A stretch of DNA of 64,000 nucleotides from an uncultured Oceanobacter sp. (GCA_913061185.1 CAJXTI010000002.1:124001-188000), one strand, 5' to 3'. Positions 48,186 to 58,292 are shown, counted from the stretch's first letter. The notes: a model not told the origin generated them from the sequence alone. A program made the numbers and translations.

Positions 48186-50708
48186 ATGATCACACCCAAA
48201 TCGATTCTGAAATTCGTCATCTGGTTATGCGTTTGTGCCGTTTCAGGCACCGGTTTAGCCTGCCTTGCCATATACCTTTATCTAACACCCACCCTGCCTG
48301 ACCCACGCCAGCTACGCGATGTCGATCTGCAAACACCGCTACGGGTATACACCGCCGACAATCAACTGATCAGCGAATTTGGCGAAAAACGCCGGACGCC
48401 GCTCACCTTTGAACAAATTCCCGAACAGTTTATCAACGCCTTGCTCGCCTCCGAAGACGACGGCTTTTATGAACACTACGGCATTGATGTTAAAGGACTT
48501 TTAAGAGCAACGCTGGAACTGATTCGCACTGGAAGAAAGAAATCTGGCGGCAGCACCATCACGATGCAAGTGGCCAAAAACTACTATTTGTCCAGCGAGA
48601 AATCATTTGCCCGAAAATTTACCGAAATATTATTGGCAATAAAAATAGAGAAGACGCTCACAAAACAGGAAATTCTTGAACTTTACATCAATAAAATATA
48701 TCTGGGTAAACGTGCATATGGTATTGAGGCTGCCGCTCAGGTGTATTACGGCAAATCCATAAACGAATTAAGTCTTGCCCAAACCGCAATGATCGCAGGT
48801 TTGCCCCAGGCCCCGTCTGCAGCCAACCCCATCAATAGTCCAGACAGGGCTATTAGTCGGCGTAACTACGTCCTTGCACGCATGGTGAGCTTGGGCATGA
48901 TCAGCCAGCCTGATTTTGAAACTGCCGCAGCGGAGCCGATCACCGCTCGCTATCACGGTGCCACCAGCGAGATTACAGCCCCTTACGTTGCAGAAATGGT
49001 TCGCCAGTACATGGTCGACCAATATGGCGATCATGCTTACACCGATGGCTACGTTGTCCACACGACGATAGATGCTCGTCGCCAGACAGCAGCCACCCAG
49101 GCGCTGCAACAAGGGCTGTTGAACTATGACAGAGCGCACGGATACCGCCAGCAACCCAGCTTTGCAGATACAATCGCAAGAACCTCAACATTGCCAGCGC
49201 CAGACAACTCACCCGACTGGTTCGATACAGCAACGGCCGACCCCGCAACTGACTGGCCCGCAACCTTTTCAAACTGGCAACAACAACTCCGCAACCAGGA
49301 ACCACAAAACCGGCTGGTACCGGCAATCATCGCCGACGTAAAAACAGATGGCGCTTGGATGGTGACTGCTGAAGGCTTCCGTTTTTTACCATTCAGCGGG
49401 ATGCAATGGGCGGCACCGTACATTAACGTCAACGTTATTGGCAAAAAACCCACCACCCCTTCGCAATTACTCAGCAGTCGCCAGAAAATCTGGTTTGAAG
49501 ACCGGGACGGCGAGCTGTTTCTGGCCCAACCTCCAGAAGTAGAAGGCGCCCTGATCTCCATCAATCCAAATAATGGGGCCATTCAATCTCTGGTCGGAGG
49601 ATTCTCCCAATCCGGCAATCAATTTAACCGTGTACTTCAGGCCGACCGCCAGCCCGGCTCATCTTTCAAGCCCTTTATCTATAGTGCCGCGCTGGAAAAT
49701 GGCTTCACACCGGCAAGCATAATCAATGATGCTCCGGTCGTATTTAACGACTCAAGCCTGGAAAACACCTGGCGGCCGGAAAATTACAGCGGCAAATTTT
49801 ATGGCCCGACACGCTTGCGGCAAGCGCTGTATAAATCCCAAAATCTGGTGTCCATTCGAATTCTCAAGCAGATGGGCCCCGCCACAGCAGTCAACTACAT
49901 TACTCAATTCGGTTTTCCAAAATCCAAACTCAGTGCAGATTTATCCCTTGCTCTGGGGGCTTCGGCGGTATCCCCAATAGAGCTGGCCACCGGCTACGCG
50001 GCACTGGCAAACGGCGGCTTTGCCATTACGCCGTTTTTTATACAAAGCGTCACAACAGCAGATGGCCTGGAGCTGTTCTCCGCTACTCCGGAAATCGCCT
50101 GCCGCCAGTGTGAGAACCAGACAACCGCAACTGAGCAGGCAGCAAGCGCCAGTAACTTACTCCAGGCATCCACAGATACTTCAACGCCAACAGAACCGGT
50201 GCTCGCCAGACGCATTATGGACAAGCGCACCAACTTCCTGATGGTCAATATGCTCAAAGATGTTATTCGGCGCGGAACGGGACGCCGCGCCAGAGCCCTT
50301 GAACGCAGCGACTTGGCAGGCAAAACCGGAACGACTAATGATCAGGTCGATGCCTGGTTTTCCGGCTTTAATCCGAATCTGGTCACTACCGTCTGGGTTG
50401 GCTTTGATCAACCTCAAAGCATGGGGAAATGGGCCTTGGGCGGCACCACGGCCTTGCCTATTTGGATCGATTACATGGGTGTCGCTCTTGAGACCGAGCA
50501 GGAAGTATCATTGGAGCAGCCCGACGGGGTTGTCTCGGTGCGTATCGACCCGCAGTCCGGCTTGCTGGCAGCTCCCGGACAAGAAGATGCTATCTTCGAA
50601 TATTTTCGCGCAGAAAATGTCCCCACCGACGTGGCATTGCCTTCCTACTCAGAAACGGCGGATGGTGACAATAGCGGCCTGACGGCCACGCCGGAGCTGT
50701 TGTTCTGA
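48186..50708 (+). CDS. ponA: Penicillin-binding protein 1A (bifunctional peptidoglycan synthase)
   Basis: An 840-residue class A PBP with an N-terminal membrane anchor (about 8-32). The glycosyltransferase domain shows 'ASEDDGFYEHYGIDVKGLLR', 'GGSTITMQVAKNYYLS' and 'KIEKTLTKQEILELYINKIYLG'. The transpeptidase domain has the SxxK serine in 'QPGSSFKPF' and the 'KTGTT' motif ('LAGKTGTTNDQVDAWFSG'). An OB-fold insert lies between. It polymerises and cross-links peptidoglycan. ATG at 48186 is the family start, though AAGGA is rather far upstream. Divergent from pilM as in Pseudomonas. Confidence 0.96.
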   Translation: MITPKSILKFVIWLCVCAVSGTGLACLAIYLYLTPTLPDPRQLRDVDLQTPLRVYTADNQLISEFGEKRRTPLTFEQIPEQFINALLASEDDGFYEHYGIDVKGLLRATLELIRTGRKKSGGSTITMQVAKNYYLSSEKSFARKFTEILLAIKIEKTLTKQEILELYINKIYLGKRAYGIEAAAQVYYGKSINELSLAQTAMIAGLPQAPSAANPINSPDRAISRRNYVLARMVSLGMISQPDFETAAAEPITARYHGATSEITAPYVAEMVRQYMVDQYGDHAYTDGYVVHTTIDARRQTAATQALQQGLLNYDRAHGYRQQPSFADTIARTSTLPAPDNSPDWFDTATADPATDWPATFSNWQQQLRNQEPQNRLVPAIIADVKTDGAWMVTAEGFRFLPFSGMQWAAPYINVNVIGKKPTTPSQLLSSRQKIWFEDRDGELFLAQPPEVEGALISINPNNGAIQSLVGGFSQSGNQFNRVLQADRQPGSSFKPFIYSAALENGFTPASIINDAPVVFNDSSLENTWRPENYSGKFYGPTRLRQALYKSQNLVSIRILKQMGPATAVNYITQFGFPKSKLSADLSLALGASAVSPIELATGYAALANGGFAITPFFIQSVTTADGLELFSATPEIACRQCENQTTATEQAASASNLLQASTDTSTPTEPVLARRIMDKRTNFLMVNMLKDVIRRGTGRRARALERSDLAGKTGTTNDQVDAWFSGFNPNLVTTVWVGFDQPQSMGKWALGGTTALPIWIDYMGVALETEQEVSLEQPDGVVSVRIDPQSGLLAAPGQEDAIFEYFRAENVPTDVALPSYSETADGDNSGLTATPELLF

Positions 50709-50726
50709 TTCCGTTAAGCCAGAAAT

Positions 50727-50776
50727 AAAAACGCCGCCTTTATATAGGCGGCGTTTTTTATATAAGCGGCGTTTTT
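50727..50776 (+). terminator. ponA terminator with duplicated 3' arm
   Basis: AAAAACGCCGCC pairs with GGCGGCGTTTTTT across a TTATATA loop, giving a strong intrinsic terminator ending at 50760. Directly after it a second copy of the right arm, TATATAAGCGGCGTTTTTTT (50757-50776), could pair with the same left arm. The first hairpin is nearly symmetric and may also stop transcription coming from the opposite strand. Confidence 0.85.
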
Positions 50777-50805
50777 TTCTGTCCCAAGTCCGGCAGCCTG
50801 CTAGA

Positions 50806-52212
50806 TCAATCCATATCGATTACTTTGCCAGGATTCATCACGTTATTTGGATCAAAAGCAGCTTTCATTGCTTTCATATAACCAATTTCAGCTGCAGAAC
50901 GAGAATAATGCAAGTAAGGCTTTTTGGTCATGCCGACGCCATGCTCAGCAGATACAGAGCCATCATATTTCTCGGTGATTTCAAACACCCACCGGGATAC
51001 ACCTGCACAACGCTCAAAAAATTCTTCTTTTGGCATCTCATCCGGTTTGAGGATATTCAGGTGCAGGTTGCCATCACCAATATGACCAAACCAGACGATC
51101 TCGAAGTCCGGGTACTCGCGCACCACCACCGCTTCAACTTCTTGCAAAAACTCAGGCACTTTAGAAACAATCACTGACAAATCGTTTTTGTACGGCGTCC
51201 AGTGTGAAATCGTCTCAGAGATGTCTTCACGCAAGCGCCACAAATTCGCCGCCTGGGTTTCATTCTGACTGATCACACCATCGAAAACCCAGCCTTCTTC
51301 CATGCAAGCCTCAAACAGCTGCATGGCGACATCCATTTTATCGTCAGTTTCCGCTTCAAATTCCAGCAACGCATAAAACTCGGTTTCTGTTTCAAACGGC
51401 GCCTGCACATCTCCCCGCGCCAACACCTTATTCAAGGCTTTGTCTGAGAAAAACTCAAACGCGGTCAAATCGATGCCGGATTGAAACTTGTGCAACACAT
51501 TCATAATGGCAGCCATTTCCGGCACACCCAACACTAGAACCGTCAGATTTTTGGGTGGGCGAGCCAGGCGCATAGTGGCTTCAGTCACGAATCCCAGCGT
51601 CCCTTCACCACCGATAAACAGGTGGCGCATGTCATAACCGGTATTGTTTTTTAGCAAATCCTTGTTCAACCGGACGATATCGCCCTTACCTGTCACAACG
51701 GTTAATCCAGCCACCCAGTCACGGGTCATACCGTAACGAATCACCTTGATTCCACCGGCATTGGTACTGATATTGCCACCAATCTGACTGGAGCCAGCAG
51801 AGGCAAAATCCACTGGATAAAACAGCCCCTGCTCTTCCGCATAGGTTTGCAGCTGCTCGGTAATCACCCCTGCACCACATTTCACCGTGCGGTCAACGGC
51901 GCTGAACTCAGAAATCTGATTCATATAGTCAAACGACACTACCACTTCGCCATTGGCTGCCATGGCACCGGCACTCAATCCGGTACGACCACCCGATGGC
52001 ACCAGCGCCAGACCCGCTTCATTGGCCAGCAACACAATCTGCTGTACCTGCTCTGTGGTTTTCGGAAAGACAATCGCACTTGGCTGTGGCTCGTAAATAC
52101 GCGTCCAGTCTTTGCCAAAAGTTTCCAGCGAATCGGCATCAGTACGAACCTTGTCGGTGCCAACAATGGCAGCCAGGCGTTCAACGAGGGCGTCTTGAGT
52201 AAGTTGTGTCAT
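50806..52212 (-). CDS. FAD-linked D-2-hydroxyglutarate dehydrogenase
   Basis: A 468-residue flavoenzyme of the FAD-linked oxidase (GlcD/D2HGDH/D-lactate dehydrogenase) family. The PCMH-type FAD domain shows 'LVPSGGRTGLSAGAMA', 'SSQIGGNISTNAGGIKVIRYG' and 'FIGGEGTLGFVTEATMRLARPP'; the C-terminal domain has the metal-site 'WFGHIGDGNLHLNI' and 'SAEHGVGMTKK'. Divergent from serA, the arrangement known in Pseudomonas, where this enzyme re-oxidises D-2-hydroxyglutarate made by SerA and so pulls serine synthesis forward. ATG at 52212 is chosen. Confidence 0.85.
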   Translation of the reverse strand: MTQLTQDALVERLAAIVGTDKVRTDADSLETFGKDWTRIYEPQPSAIVFPKTTEQVQQIVLLANEAGLALVPSGGRTGLSAGAMAANGEVVVSFDYMNQISEFSAVDRTVKCGAGVITEQLQTYAEEQGLFYPVDFASAGSSQIGGNISTNAGGIKVIRYGMTRDWVAGLTVVTGKGDIVRLNKDLLKNNTGYDMRHLFIGGEGTLGFVTEATMRLARPPKNLTVLVLGVPEMAAIMNVLHKFQSGIDLTAFEFFSDKALNKVLARGDVQAPFETETEFYALLEFEAETDDKMDVAMQLFEACMEEGWVFDGVISQNETQAANLWRLREDISETISHWTPYKNDLSVIVSKVPEFLQEVEAVVVREYPDFEIVWFGHIGDGNLHLNILKPDEMPKEEFFERCAGVSRWVFEITEKYDGSVSAEHGVGMTKKPYLHYSRSAAEIGYMKAMKAAFDPNNVMNPGKVIDMD

Positions 52213-52419
52213 GGTCAGTCCAGGAATATGAGGAATCGTCACACCAACCTGAAGAATCGTCGGATTGAAGGTGTTGACGGAGGATCACATTGAAAGTCGG
52301 ACATGCTAACATGTGCGCCCTGTTTTTCGGAGAGCTTTTGCCCCGAACAGACCGACCGCACACCAACAGCATGGCATCAGGCCCCAACCTGAACCAGCAC
52401 CTCACGAGAAGGTACCCCA

Positions 52420-53649
52420 ATGGCCCAGACTTCCCTCGACAAAAGCAAGATCAAATTCCTCTTGTTGGAAGGCGTGCATCAGTCAGCTCTGGATACACTC
52501 CACGCTGCTGGCTATACCAATATCGAATACCTGAAAACATCGATTTCCGAAGATGATCTGAAAGAGCGCATCAAAGACGTTCATTTCATCGGTATTCGTT
52601 CGCGCACCCAACTGACAGAAGCTGTCTTCGCAGCTGCCGAAAAACTGATTGCGGTAGGTTGCTTCTGCATTGGTACCAACCAGGTCGACCTGAAAGCCGC
52701 GACCAAACGCGGCGTTGCAGTCTTCAACGCACCGTACTCCAACACCCGTTCTGTCGCTGAACTGTCGATCGCCGAAATCATCATGCTGATGCGCGGCGTG
52801 CCGGAAAAGAGTGCCCAATGTCACCGTGGCGGCTGGAATAAGTCGGCGACCAACTCCTACGAAATCCGCGGCAAAAAACTCGGTATCGTTGGTTATGGCA
52901 GCATTGGTACTCAGCTGTCGGTGATGGCTGAAAGCATGGGCATGAAGGTCTATTTCTACGACATCGTTACCAAGTTGCCTATCGGCAACGCCACCCAGGT
53001 AGGCTCACTGCCAGAGCTGCTAGGCATGTCGGATGTCGTCTCGTTGCACGTGCCAGAAACTGCGTCTACAAAATGGATGATGGGGCCAGAACAGCTCGCC
53101 CAGATGAAGCAAGGTTCGATCCTGCTGAACGCATCTCGCGGCACCGTGGTTGATATCGATGCTCTGGCAGAGAGCATTCGCAATAAAAAACTGCTGGGTG
53201 CTGCCATTGACGTGTTCCCAACCGAGCCACGCTCTAACAACGAAGAGTTTGTCAGCCCGCTGCGCGAATTCGACAACGTCATCCTGACCCCACACGTGGG
53301 CGGATCCACTATGGAAGCACAGGAAAACATTGGTAAAGAAGTAGGCGAAAAACTGGCGACCTACAGCGACAGAGGCACAACCACAGCATCCGTTAACTTC
53401 CCAGAAGTCGCTTTGCCGTCGAACGCCAATGTACACCGCATTTTGCACATCCATCAAAACGTTCCTGGCGTGATGAATGCCATCAACAGTATTTTCGCGA
53501 AAAACGACATCAACATCTGCGGCCAATACCTGCAAACCGTTGAAGACATCGGCTACGTCGTGATCGATGTTGCTGCGTCAGCCAGTGAGCTGGGGCTGGA
53601 AAAAATCAAGGAAGTCGAAGGTACTATTCGCGCCCGCGTGCTGTACTAA
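52420..53649 (+). CDS. serA: D-3-phosphoglycerate dehydrogenase
   Basis: A 409-residue NAD-dependent enzyme, first step of serine synthesis. The NAD fold is 'LGIVGYGSIGTQLSVMAESMG', with catalytic Arg in 'LLNASRGTVVDIDAL', Glu in 'DVFPTEP' and His in 'LTPHVGGST'. The C-terminal ACT domain ('VHRILHIHQNVPGVMNAIN') confers serine feedback inhibition, as in the E. coli-length form. Such enzymes also reduce 2-oxoglutarate to D-2-hydroxyglutarate, the substrate of the divergently encoded dehydrogenase. AAGG precedes the start. Confidence 0.97.
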   Translation: MAQTSLDKSKIKFLLLEGVHQSALDTLHAAGYTNIEYLKTSISEDDLKERIKDVHFIGIRSRTQLTEAVFAAAEKLIAVGCFCIGTNQVDLKAATKRGVAVFNAPYSNTRSVAELSIAEIIMLMRGVPEKSAQCHRGGWNKSATNSYEIRGKKLGIVGYGSIGTQLSVMAESMGMKVYFYDIVTKLPIGNATQVGSLPELLGMSDVVSLHVPETASTKWMMGPEQLAQMKQGSILLNASRGTVVDIDALAESIRNKKLLGAAIDVFPTEPRSNNEEFVSPLREFDNVILTPHVGGSTMEAQENIGKEVGEKLATYSDRGTTTASVNFPEVALPSNANVHRILHIHQNVPGVMNAINSIFAKNDINICGQYLQTVEDIGYVVIDVAASASELGLEKIKEVEGTIRARVLY

Positions 53650-53660
53650 GCGACAGGTGC

Positions 53661-53693
53661 GACGGCCCCCTCCTCACTGGAGGGCTGGTCGTC
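53661..53693. terminator. Hairpin between convergent serA and the TonB-dependent receptor gene
   Basis: CCCTCC-TCACT-GGAGGG is a GC-rich stem, extended outward by GAC/GTC pairs, in the 64-bp gap between two converging genes. There is no good T tract, so it is a possible bidirectional terminator. Confidence 0.5.
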
Positions 53694-53713
53694 TCACCTT
53701 GGCCACAAACCCG

Positions 53714-55960
53714 CTACAGCCGATAGTGAGCACTGACCCACGACAACCAGCGCGGAGTACGCTCAAAGTAAAGCTGGCCACCATCAGCATCATACTGAAC
53801 AGATAGCGCTACTCCGGTATGGCCAAAATCGTGGGCAAACCGACTCTGCAACTTGCGTTGACGATAAAATTGCTGGCCTGCAAAACGGGAACCAATACGA
53901 CCATTCCCCTCATCAAGAACCACACCCAGCATCCACTCCGACACACCCGGGGTATAAGTCCATGCGGCCCGAAGGCTACGCTCTGCACCTAAAACACCTT
54001 CACTACTCCCCTCGTTCAACTCCCGATGCTGCAGCAAACCGACCAGCCATAGCCGTTGCTGCTGAGCCAGTCGCCAGTCCAGCTGCCATTCCAGACCCAT
54101 CAACTTCATGCTGTTGGAATCATCAAGATACCCATCCAGCAAATTAACCTGCCCTTCAATCAGCTGATACATACGCTCGTGAAACAGTTTGATATCTGCG
54201 GAGAGTCGAGGATCAAAAAAAGCACCGTAGTACCCCAGCTCCCAGGCATGAATTACTTCACCACTCAGATTGCTGTTCCAGGCATCGGCGTTAACGGAAA
54301 GAAACAGCTCTCCGCTCTCAAGCCCGAGGTAATTGCCAGACAACTGCGTCACCGCCCCAGTCGCATCAAGATGCTGCTCTGCCAGATCCGGTGAACGATG
54401 GGTACGGGAATACTGGAAACGCAGGCTTTGATTCGGAGTCAAGAGATGCGTCACCGCCAACCGGGGGGAGAAATTAACCTCATTATCAGACTGATACTCT
54501 GCAGTTATCGAAAAGAAGGTCAACCAGTCCGGTCGTAGCCGATATTCAATGCTGGAAAAGGCCATCAGGCTGCTCTGAGTCAGCACCCGATTAAAAAACG
54601 CCTGGGAGTTGACCTCATCCCGGCGATACATCAAGCCCTGAACTGAGCGTAACTGACTGCTCCACCAGACCGTATCTTCAAATTCAACTTCCAGCCGCTG
54701 CTCATAAATATCGTAATCGCCTCGACCACAAGTTGCCTGATCCAGACTGTTTACCCCAACAGCTGTCGCGACCACCTGTTGCGCCAACGCATACTCTTCT
54801 GCCGAAACATCCGTATCCACACCTTGGCTCGCCAGATAACTCTGCAGCGACGAAGCATCAACCAGGCCATACGCCAACGCCTGATAGTACTGCTCGATGC
54901 TGTCCCTCTCAGAAGTCGAGGTTTGCTCGTCCAGTAGCGGCAATACACCGTAGGCAATTGCTTTCGCCAGTTCAGCATCCAACCCGAAGAGGCTGCTGAG
55001 ATTAGGATCGAAGGCAAGGGTTGTCGTACATGCCCGATAGGACTTTTCCTGGTTTTCCGACTGCCAATAAGCCTTGAGTTTCCACTCGTGTCGGCTATTT
55101 TCAAGACTGCTGAGCGTCGCTGACATAAAATCCGTAATCGATTCATGCTCTGGCGACGCCTCATGAAAGTTTTCATCGGCCAGAATATTACGCTGCAGCC
55201 GTTGCCGGCCCGCTTGCCAACGCAATTCAGTATTAGCCGATACGTCACTGGCACCGCTCCAGTTCAGTCCGTCAACCCGATCATAATCCGGCTTGTCCCA
55301 AGCTTCGTAGTGGTTACCGCCGCTGGCTCCTTCGCTGTAGCCAAAAAAACTTAATCGCTGACGGGAGCCACCCATATCATAGGCCGTAGACAAATAGGCC
55401 CGACGGCGGGATTCAGACCCAAGCGAAGCAGAGAGGTTGAGCGAGCGACTGTCGGCAGGATGACGGGTAATTATATTGATTACCCCCTGAAACGCATTCA
55501 TACCGTACGAAGAGGCGCTGGGGCCTCGAGTGATTTCGATGCGCTTGATGTCCTCAAGCGCGATATTCAACTGATCCCAATCCACACTGGCGAAGGTGGC
55601 ACGATACACTGAACGCCCATCCACCAGCACTTCCAGGCGACGCGACAGGGAGAGATCGCCCGAGTGATACACCACACCAGACTGGTTGGAATCCAGCTCC
55701 TGCGCCACAAACATACCGGGAACATACTGGAAGACGTCGACCAGGCGCTGGATACCCCACAGACGAATTTGCTCAGCCGTAATCAGCGTCACACTGGCCG
55801 GTACTTCAGACAAGGGCTGCGGCAGACGCACCGGACTCAACACCACCGGTAACTCTGGCTCGAAGCTATCCAGTGCATCTGCCTGACAATACATCGCACC
55901 GACGGCCAGATATCCTAGAATGCTGGCAAACACACCAGTACGTCGTCCAACACTAGGCAT
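53714..55960 (-). CDS. TonB-dependent outer-membrane receptor with a Cys-bounded helical insertion
   Basis: A 748-residue protein with a signal peptide (about 1-28), a TonB-box-like stretch ('LPVVLSPVRLPQP'), a plug domain (about 45-160; 'VDVFQYVPGMFVAQ', 'VLVDGRSVYRATFASVDW', 'IKRIEITRGPSASSYGMNAFQGVINI') and a beta-barrel with 'HSPDLAEQHL'-type strands. Between about residues 310 and 415 there is an alanine-rich helical insertion bracketed by cysteines ('SYRACTTTLAF' and 'DQATCGRGDY'), unusual for a barrel loop. The ligand is unknown; no siderophore or B12 genes are nearby. The plug wording resembles haem/vitamin-type and colicin-I-type receptors only generally. Confidence 0.85.
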   Translation of the reverse strand: MPSVGRRTGVFASILGYLAVGAMYCQADALDSFEPELPVVLSPVRLPQPLSEVPASVTLITAEQIRLWGIQRLVDVFQYVPGMFVAQELDSNQSGVVYHSGDLSLSRRLEVLVDGRSVYRATFASVDWDQLNIALEDIKRIEITRGPSASSYGMNAFQGVINIITRHPADSRSLNLSASLGSESRRRAYLSTAYDMGGSRQRLSFFGYSEGASGGNHYEAWDKPDYDRVDGLNWSGASDVSANTELRWQAGRQRLQRNILADENFHEASPEHESITDFMSATLSSLENSRHEWKLKAYWQSENQEKSYRACTTTLAFDPNLSSLFGLDAELAKAIAYGVLPLLDEQTSTSERDSIEQYYQALAYGLVDASSLQSYLASQGVDTDVSAEEYALAQQVVATAVGVNSLDQATCGRGDYDIYEQRLEVEFEDTVWWSSQLRSVQGLMYRRDEVNSQAFFNRVLTQSSLMAFSSIEYRLRPDWLTFFSITAEYQSDNEVNFSPRLAVTHLLTPNQSLRFQYSRTHRSPDLAEQHLDATGAVTQLSGNYLGLESGELFLSVNADAWNSNLSGEVIHAWELGYYGAFFDPRLSADIKLFHERMYQLIEGQVNLLDGYLDDSNSMKLMGLEWQLDWRLAQQQRLWLVGLLQHRELNEGSSEGVLGAERSLRAAWTYTPGVSEWMLGVVLDEGNGRIGSRFAGQQFYRQRKLQSRFAHDFGHTGVALSVQYDADGGQLYFERTPRWLSWVSAHYRL

Positions 55961-56027
55961 AGATCAATCCATCGGCATTGTTGCAGAGTTCAAAAAAGAC
56001 TGTTGGAATTATGCCTATATAAGCATC

Positions 56028-56060
56028 AAAAAACGACCGTGATTGACCAAAGATCAATCA
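56028..56060 (-). terminator. Probable terminator of hisBHAF
   Basis: On the minus strand TGATTGATC-TTT-GGTCAATCA (56060 to 56040) forms a hairpin that overlaps the hisF stop, followed after six bases by TTTTTT. It also lies about 70-100 bp upstream of the receptor gene, so it could alternatively be an operator for that gene. Confidence 0.45.
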
Positions 56061-56821
56061 ATTAGACGCATTTCAATCCCTGCCGCTGCCATATGCTGCT
56101 TGGCCTGCTGCACCGTATACTCACCAAAATGAAAAATACTGGCTGCCAAGACCGCATCGGCCTTGCCCTGTTTAACCCCCTCCACCAGATGATCGAGGTT
56201 GCCCACACCACCAGAAGCGATCACCGGGATATTCACTGCATCCGAGATGGCGCGGGTAACCCCGAGATCAAAACCGGATTTTACGCCGTCCCGATCCATG
56301 CTGGTCAGCAGGATTTCACCCGCACCGTACTCGGCCATTTTAACCGCCCACTCGACGGCATTAATACCCGTTGGCTTGCGACCACCATGGGTAAATATTT
56401 CCCAATGGTTATCACCCACCTGCTTGGCATCAATTGCCACAACAATGCATTGAGCGCCAAATTTCTGCGAGGCTTGACGCACAAATTCCGGGTTATACAC
56501 CGCCGCTGAATTGATCGAGACCTTATCGGCACCGGCATTCAGCATCCGGCGAATATCATCCAGCTCGCGAATACCCCCGCCCACGGTGAGCGGAATAAAC
56601 ACCTGCTCGGCAATCGCCTCCACCATATGCACCGTAGTTTCACGGCCTTCATGACTGGCCGTGATATCCAGAAAGGTAATTTCATCCGCGCCCTGATCAT
56701 TATAACGCTTGGCGATCTCAACCGGATCGCCTGCATCCCGAATACCAACGAAGTTCACGCCTTTTACAACGCGGCCCTTGTCGACATCCAGACAAGGAAT
56801 AATACGTTTGGCCAATGCCAT
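56054..56821 (-). CDS. hisF: Imidazole glycerol phosphate synthase, cyclase subunit
   Basis: A 255-residue TIM-barrel enzyme. It begins '[22 protein letters not shown]', with catalytic D11 ('CLDVD') and D130-equivalent ('VVAIDAKQ'), and phosphate loops '[13 protein letters not shown]' and '[12 protein letters not shown]'. It uses ammonia passed from HisH to close the imidazole ring. GGAGAG precedes the ATG. Last of hisBHAF. Confidence 0.97.
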   Translation of the reverse strand: MALAKRIIPCLDVDKGRVVKGVNFVGIRDAGDPVEIAKRYNDQGADEITFLDITASHEGRETTVHMVEAIAEQVFIPLTVGGGIRELDDIRRMLNAGADKVSINSAAVYNPEFVRQASQKFGAQCIVVAIDAKQVGDNHWEIFTHGGRKPTGINAVEWAVKMAEYGAGEILLTSMDRDGVKSGFDLGVTRAISDAVNIPVIASGGVGNLDHLVEGVKQGKADAVLAASIFHFGEYTVQQAKQHMAAAGIEMRLID

Positions 56822-56845
56822 GGGAACTCTCCTGAATTAGGCCGC

Positions 56846-57586
56846 TTAGCGAGCGGCCAGCTTGTCAGCCAGCGCTTGAGCTTCGGCAACATCGAGCGTG
56901 CCTTCATAGATGGCCCGGCCGGTAATCGCACCCAAAATACCCTTGCTTGCCACCATCGACAGGTGGCGAATGTCCTCGATATTGGTCACACCGCCAGAGG
57001 CAATAACAGGAATACCCCCTTCCACAGCCAGCTCAACAGTCGCTTCCAGGTTTACGCCCTGCATCATGCCGTCACGGGCAATATCGGTATAAACAATGGC
57101 AGACACACCGTCGTGCTTAAACTGTTTAGCCAAGTCCACCGCTTTGACTTCCGATACTTCGGCCCAACCATCGGTCGCCACAAAGCCGTTCTGGGCATCC
57201 AGACCCACAATGACCTTGCCTGGGAAAGCCGCGCAGGCTTCTTTCACAAACGCAGGTTCTTTCACCGCCTTGGTGCCGATAATCACGTAACTCACGCCCG
57301 CTTTAACGTAGGCTTCGATGGTTTCCAGAGTTCGAATACCGCCTCCAATCTGGATTGGCAGGCCCGGAAACTCTTTCGCAATAGCCGTCACCGCACCACC
57401 ATTCACCGGGACACCGGCAAACGCACCGTTCAGGTCGACCAGGTGCAAGCGACGGCAGCCGGCATTCACCCAGCGTCGAGCCATCTCCACCGGGTTATCA
57501 CCAAACACCGTAGAATCGTCCATACGACCCTGACGCAGACGAACACATTCGCCATCTTTCAAATCAATTGCAGGTATTACGAGCAT
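56846..57586 (-). CDS. hisA: Phosphoribosylformimino-5-aminoimidazole carboxamide ribotide isomerase
   Basis: A 246-residue TIM barrel homologous to HisF. The N-terminus '[19 protein letters not shown]' carries catalytic Asp8, the second catalytic Asp is in '[12 protein letters not shown]', and phosphate loops are '[16 protein letters not shown]' and '[12 protein letters not shown]'. Histidine pathway step 4; 24 bp before hisF. Confidence 0.97.
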   Translation of the reverse strand: MLVIPAIDLKDGECVRLRQGRMDDSTVFGDNPVEMARRWVNAGCRRLHLVDLNGAFAGVPVNGGAVTAIAKEFPGLPIQIGGGIRTLETIEAYVKAGVSYVIIGTKAVKEPAFVKEACAAFPGKVIVGLDAQNGFVATDGWAEVSEVKAVDLAKQFKHDGVSAIVYTDIARDGMMQGVNLEATVELAVEGGIPVIASGGVTNIEDIRHLSMVASKGILGAITGRAIYEGTLDVAEAQALADKLAAR

Positions 57587-57621
57587 GAGGAAAACCTTAA
57601 TTCAGTGAGGAAACCAGTCCG

Positions 57622-58266
57622 TCAGGCCTGGCCATTCCAGTCGAGAAAATTCTTTAACAAGGCCAGACCGGCGTTATGGCTTTTTTCCGGGTGAAATTGC
57701 ACCGCAAACACATTGTTTTCAGCCATCGCAGCAGCGAAATCAACGCCGTAGTGGCCATGGCCCTTCACCTGCTCCGGACGCTGCGCCTGCACATAATAAG
57801 AATGAACAAAATAAAAGCGGCTGTTATCCGCAATGCCACGCCAGAGCGGATGTGCAACCTGCTTTACCTGATTCCAGCCCATATGCGGCACTTTCAGCTT
57901 TTCGCCGTTCTCGACCAAATCATTACCAAAAAAGCGTACTTGGCCCGGAAACAACCCCAGACAATCCACCCCGCCGTTTTCTTCCGAACGATCCATCATC
58001 GCCTGCAAGCCAACACAAATACCCAACAGCGGTTTGGTTTTACGGGCTTCTTCCACGACCTGATCAATGCCCTGACGACGAATCTCAGCCATACAATCGC
58101 GAATAGCACCCACCCCCGGCAGCACCACATGATCAGCCGAACGAATCACCTCCGGATCACTGGTCACCAGCACTCGGGTATCCTGCGCGACTGCCTGCAA
58201 TGCACCATGAGCGGAATGCAGATTGCCCATGCCGTAATCGATCACCGCACACAATTTACTAGTCAC
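57622..58266 (-). CDS. hisH: Imidazole glycerol phosphate synthase, glutaminase subunit
   Basis: A 214-residue class I glutamine amidotransferase. The nucleophile is in '[11 protein letters not shown]', with His/Glu in 'AVQFHPEKS'. The start is GTG at 58266, with AAGGA about 10 bases upstream. It hydrolyses glutamine and channels ammonia to HisF. Confidence 0.96.
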   Translation of the reverse strand: MTSKLCAVIDYGMGNLHSAHGALQAVAQDTRVLVTSDPEVIRSADHVVLPGVGAIRDCMAEIRRQGIDQVVEEARKTKPLLGICVGLQAMMDRSEENGGVDCLGLFPGQVRFFGNDLVENGEKLKVPHMGWNQVKQVAHPLWRGIADNSRFYFVHSYYVQAQRPEQVKGHGHYGVDFAAAMAENNVFAVQFHPEKSHNAGLALLKNFLDWNGQA

Positions 58267-58292
58267 TTAAACCATTTCCTTACAGGAGAATA

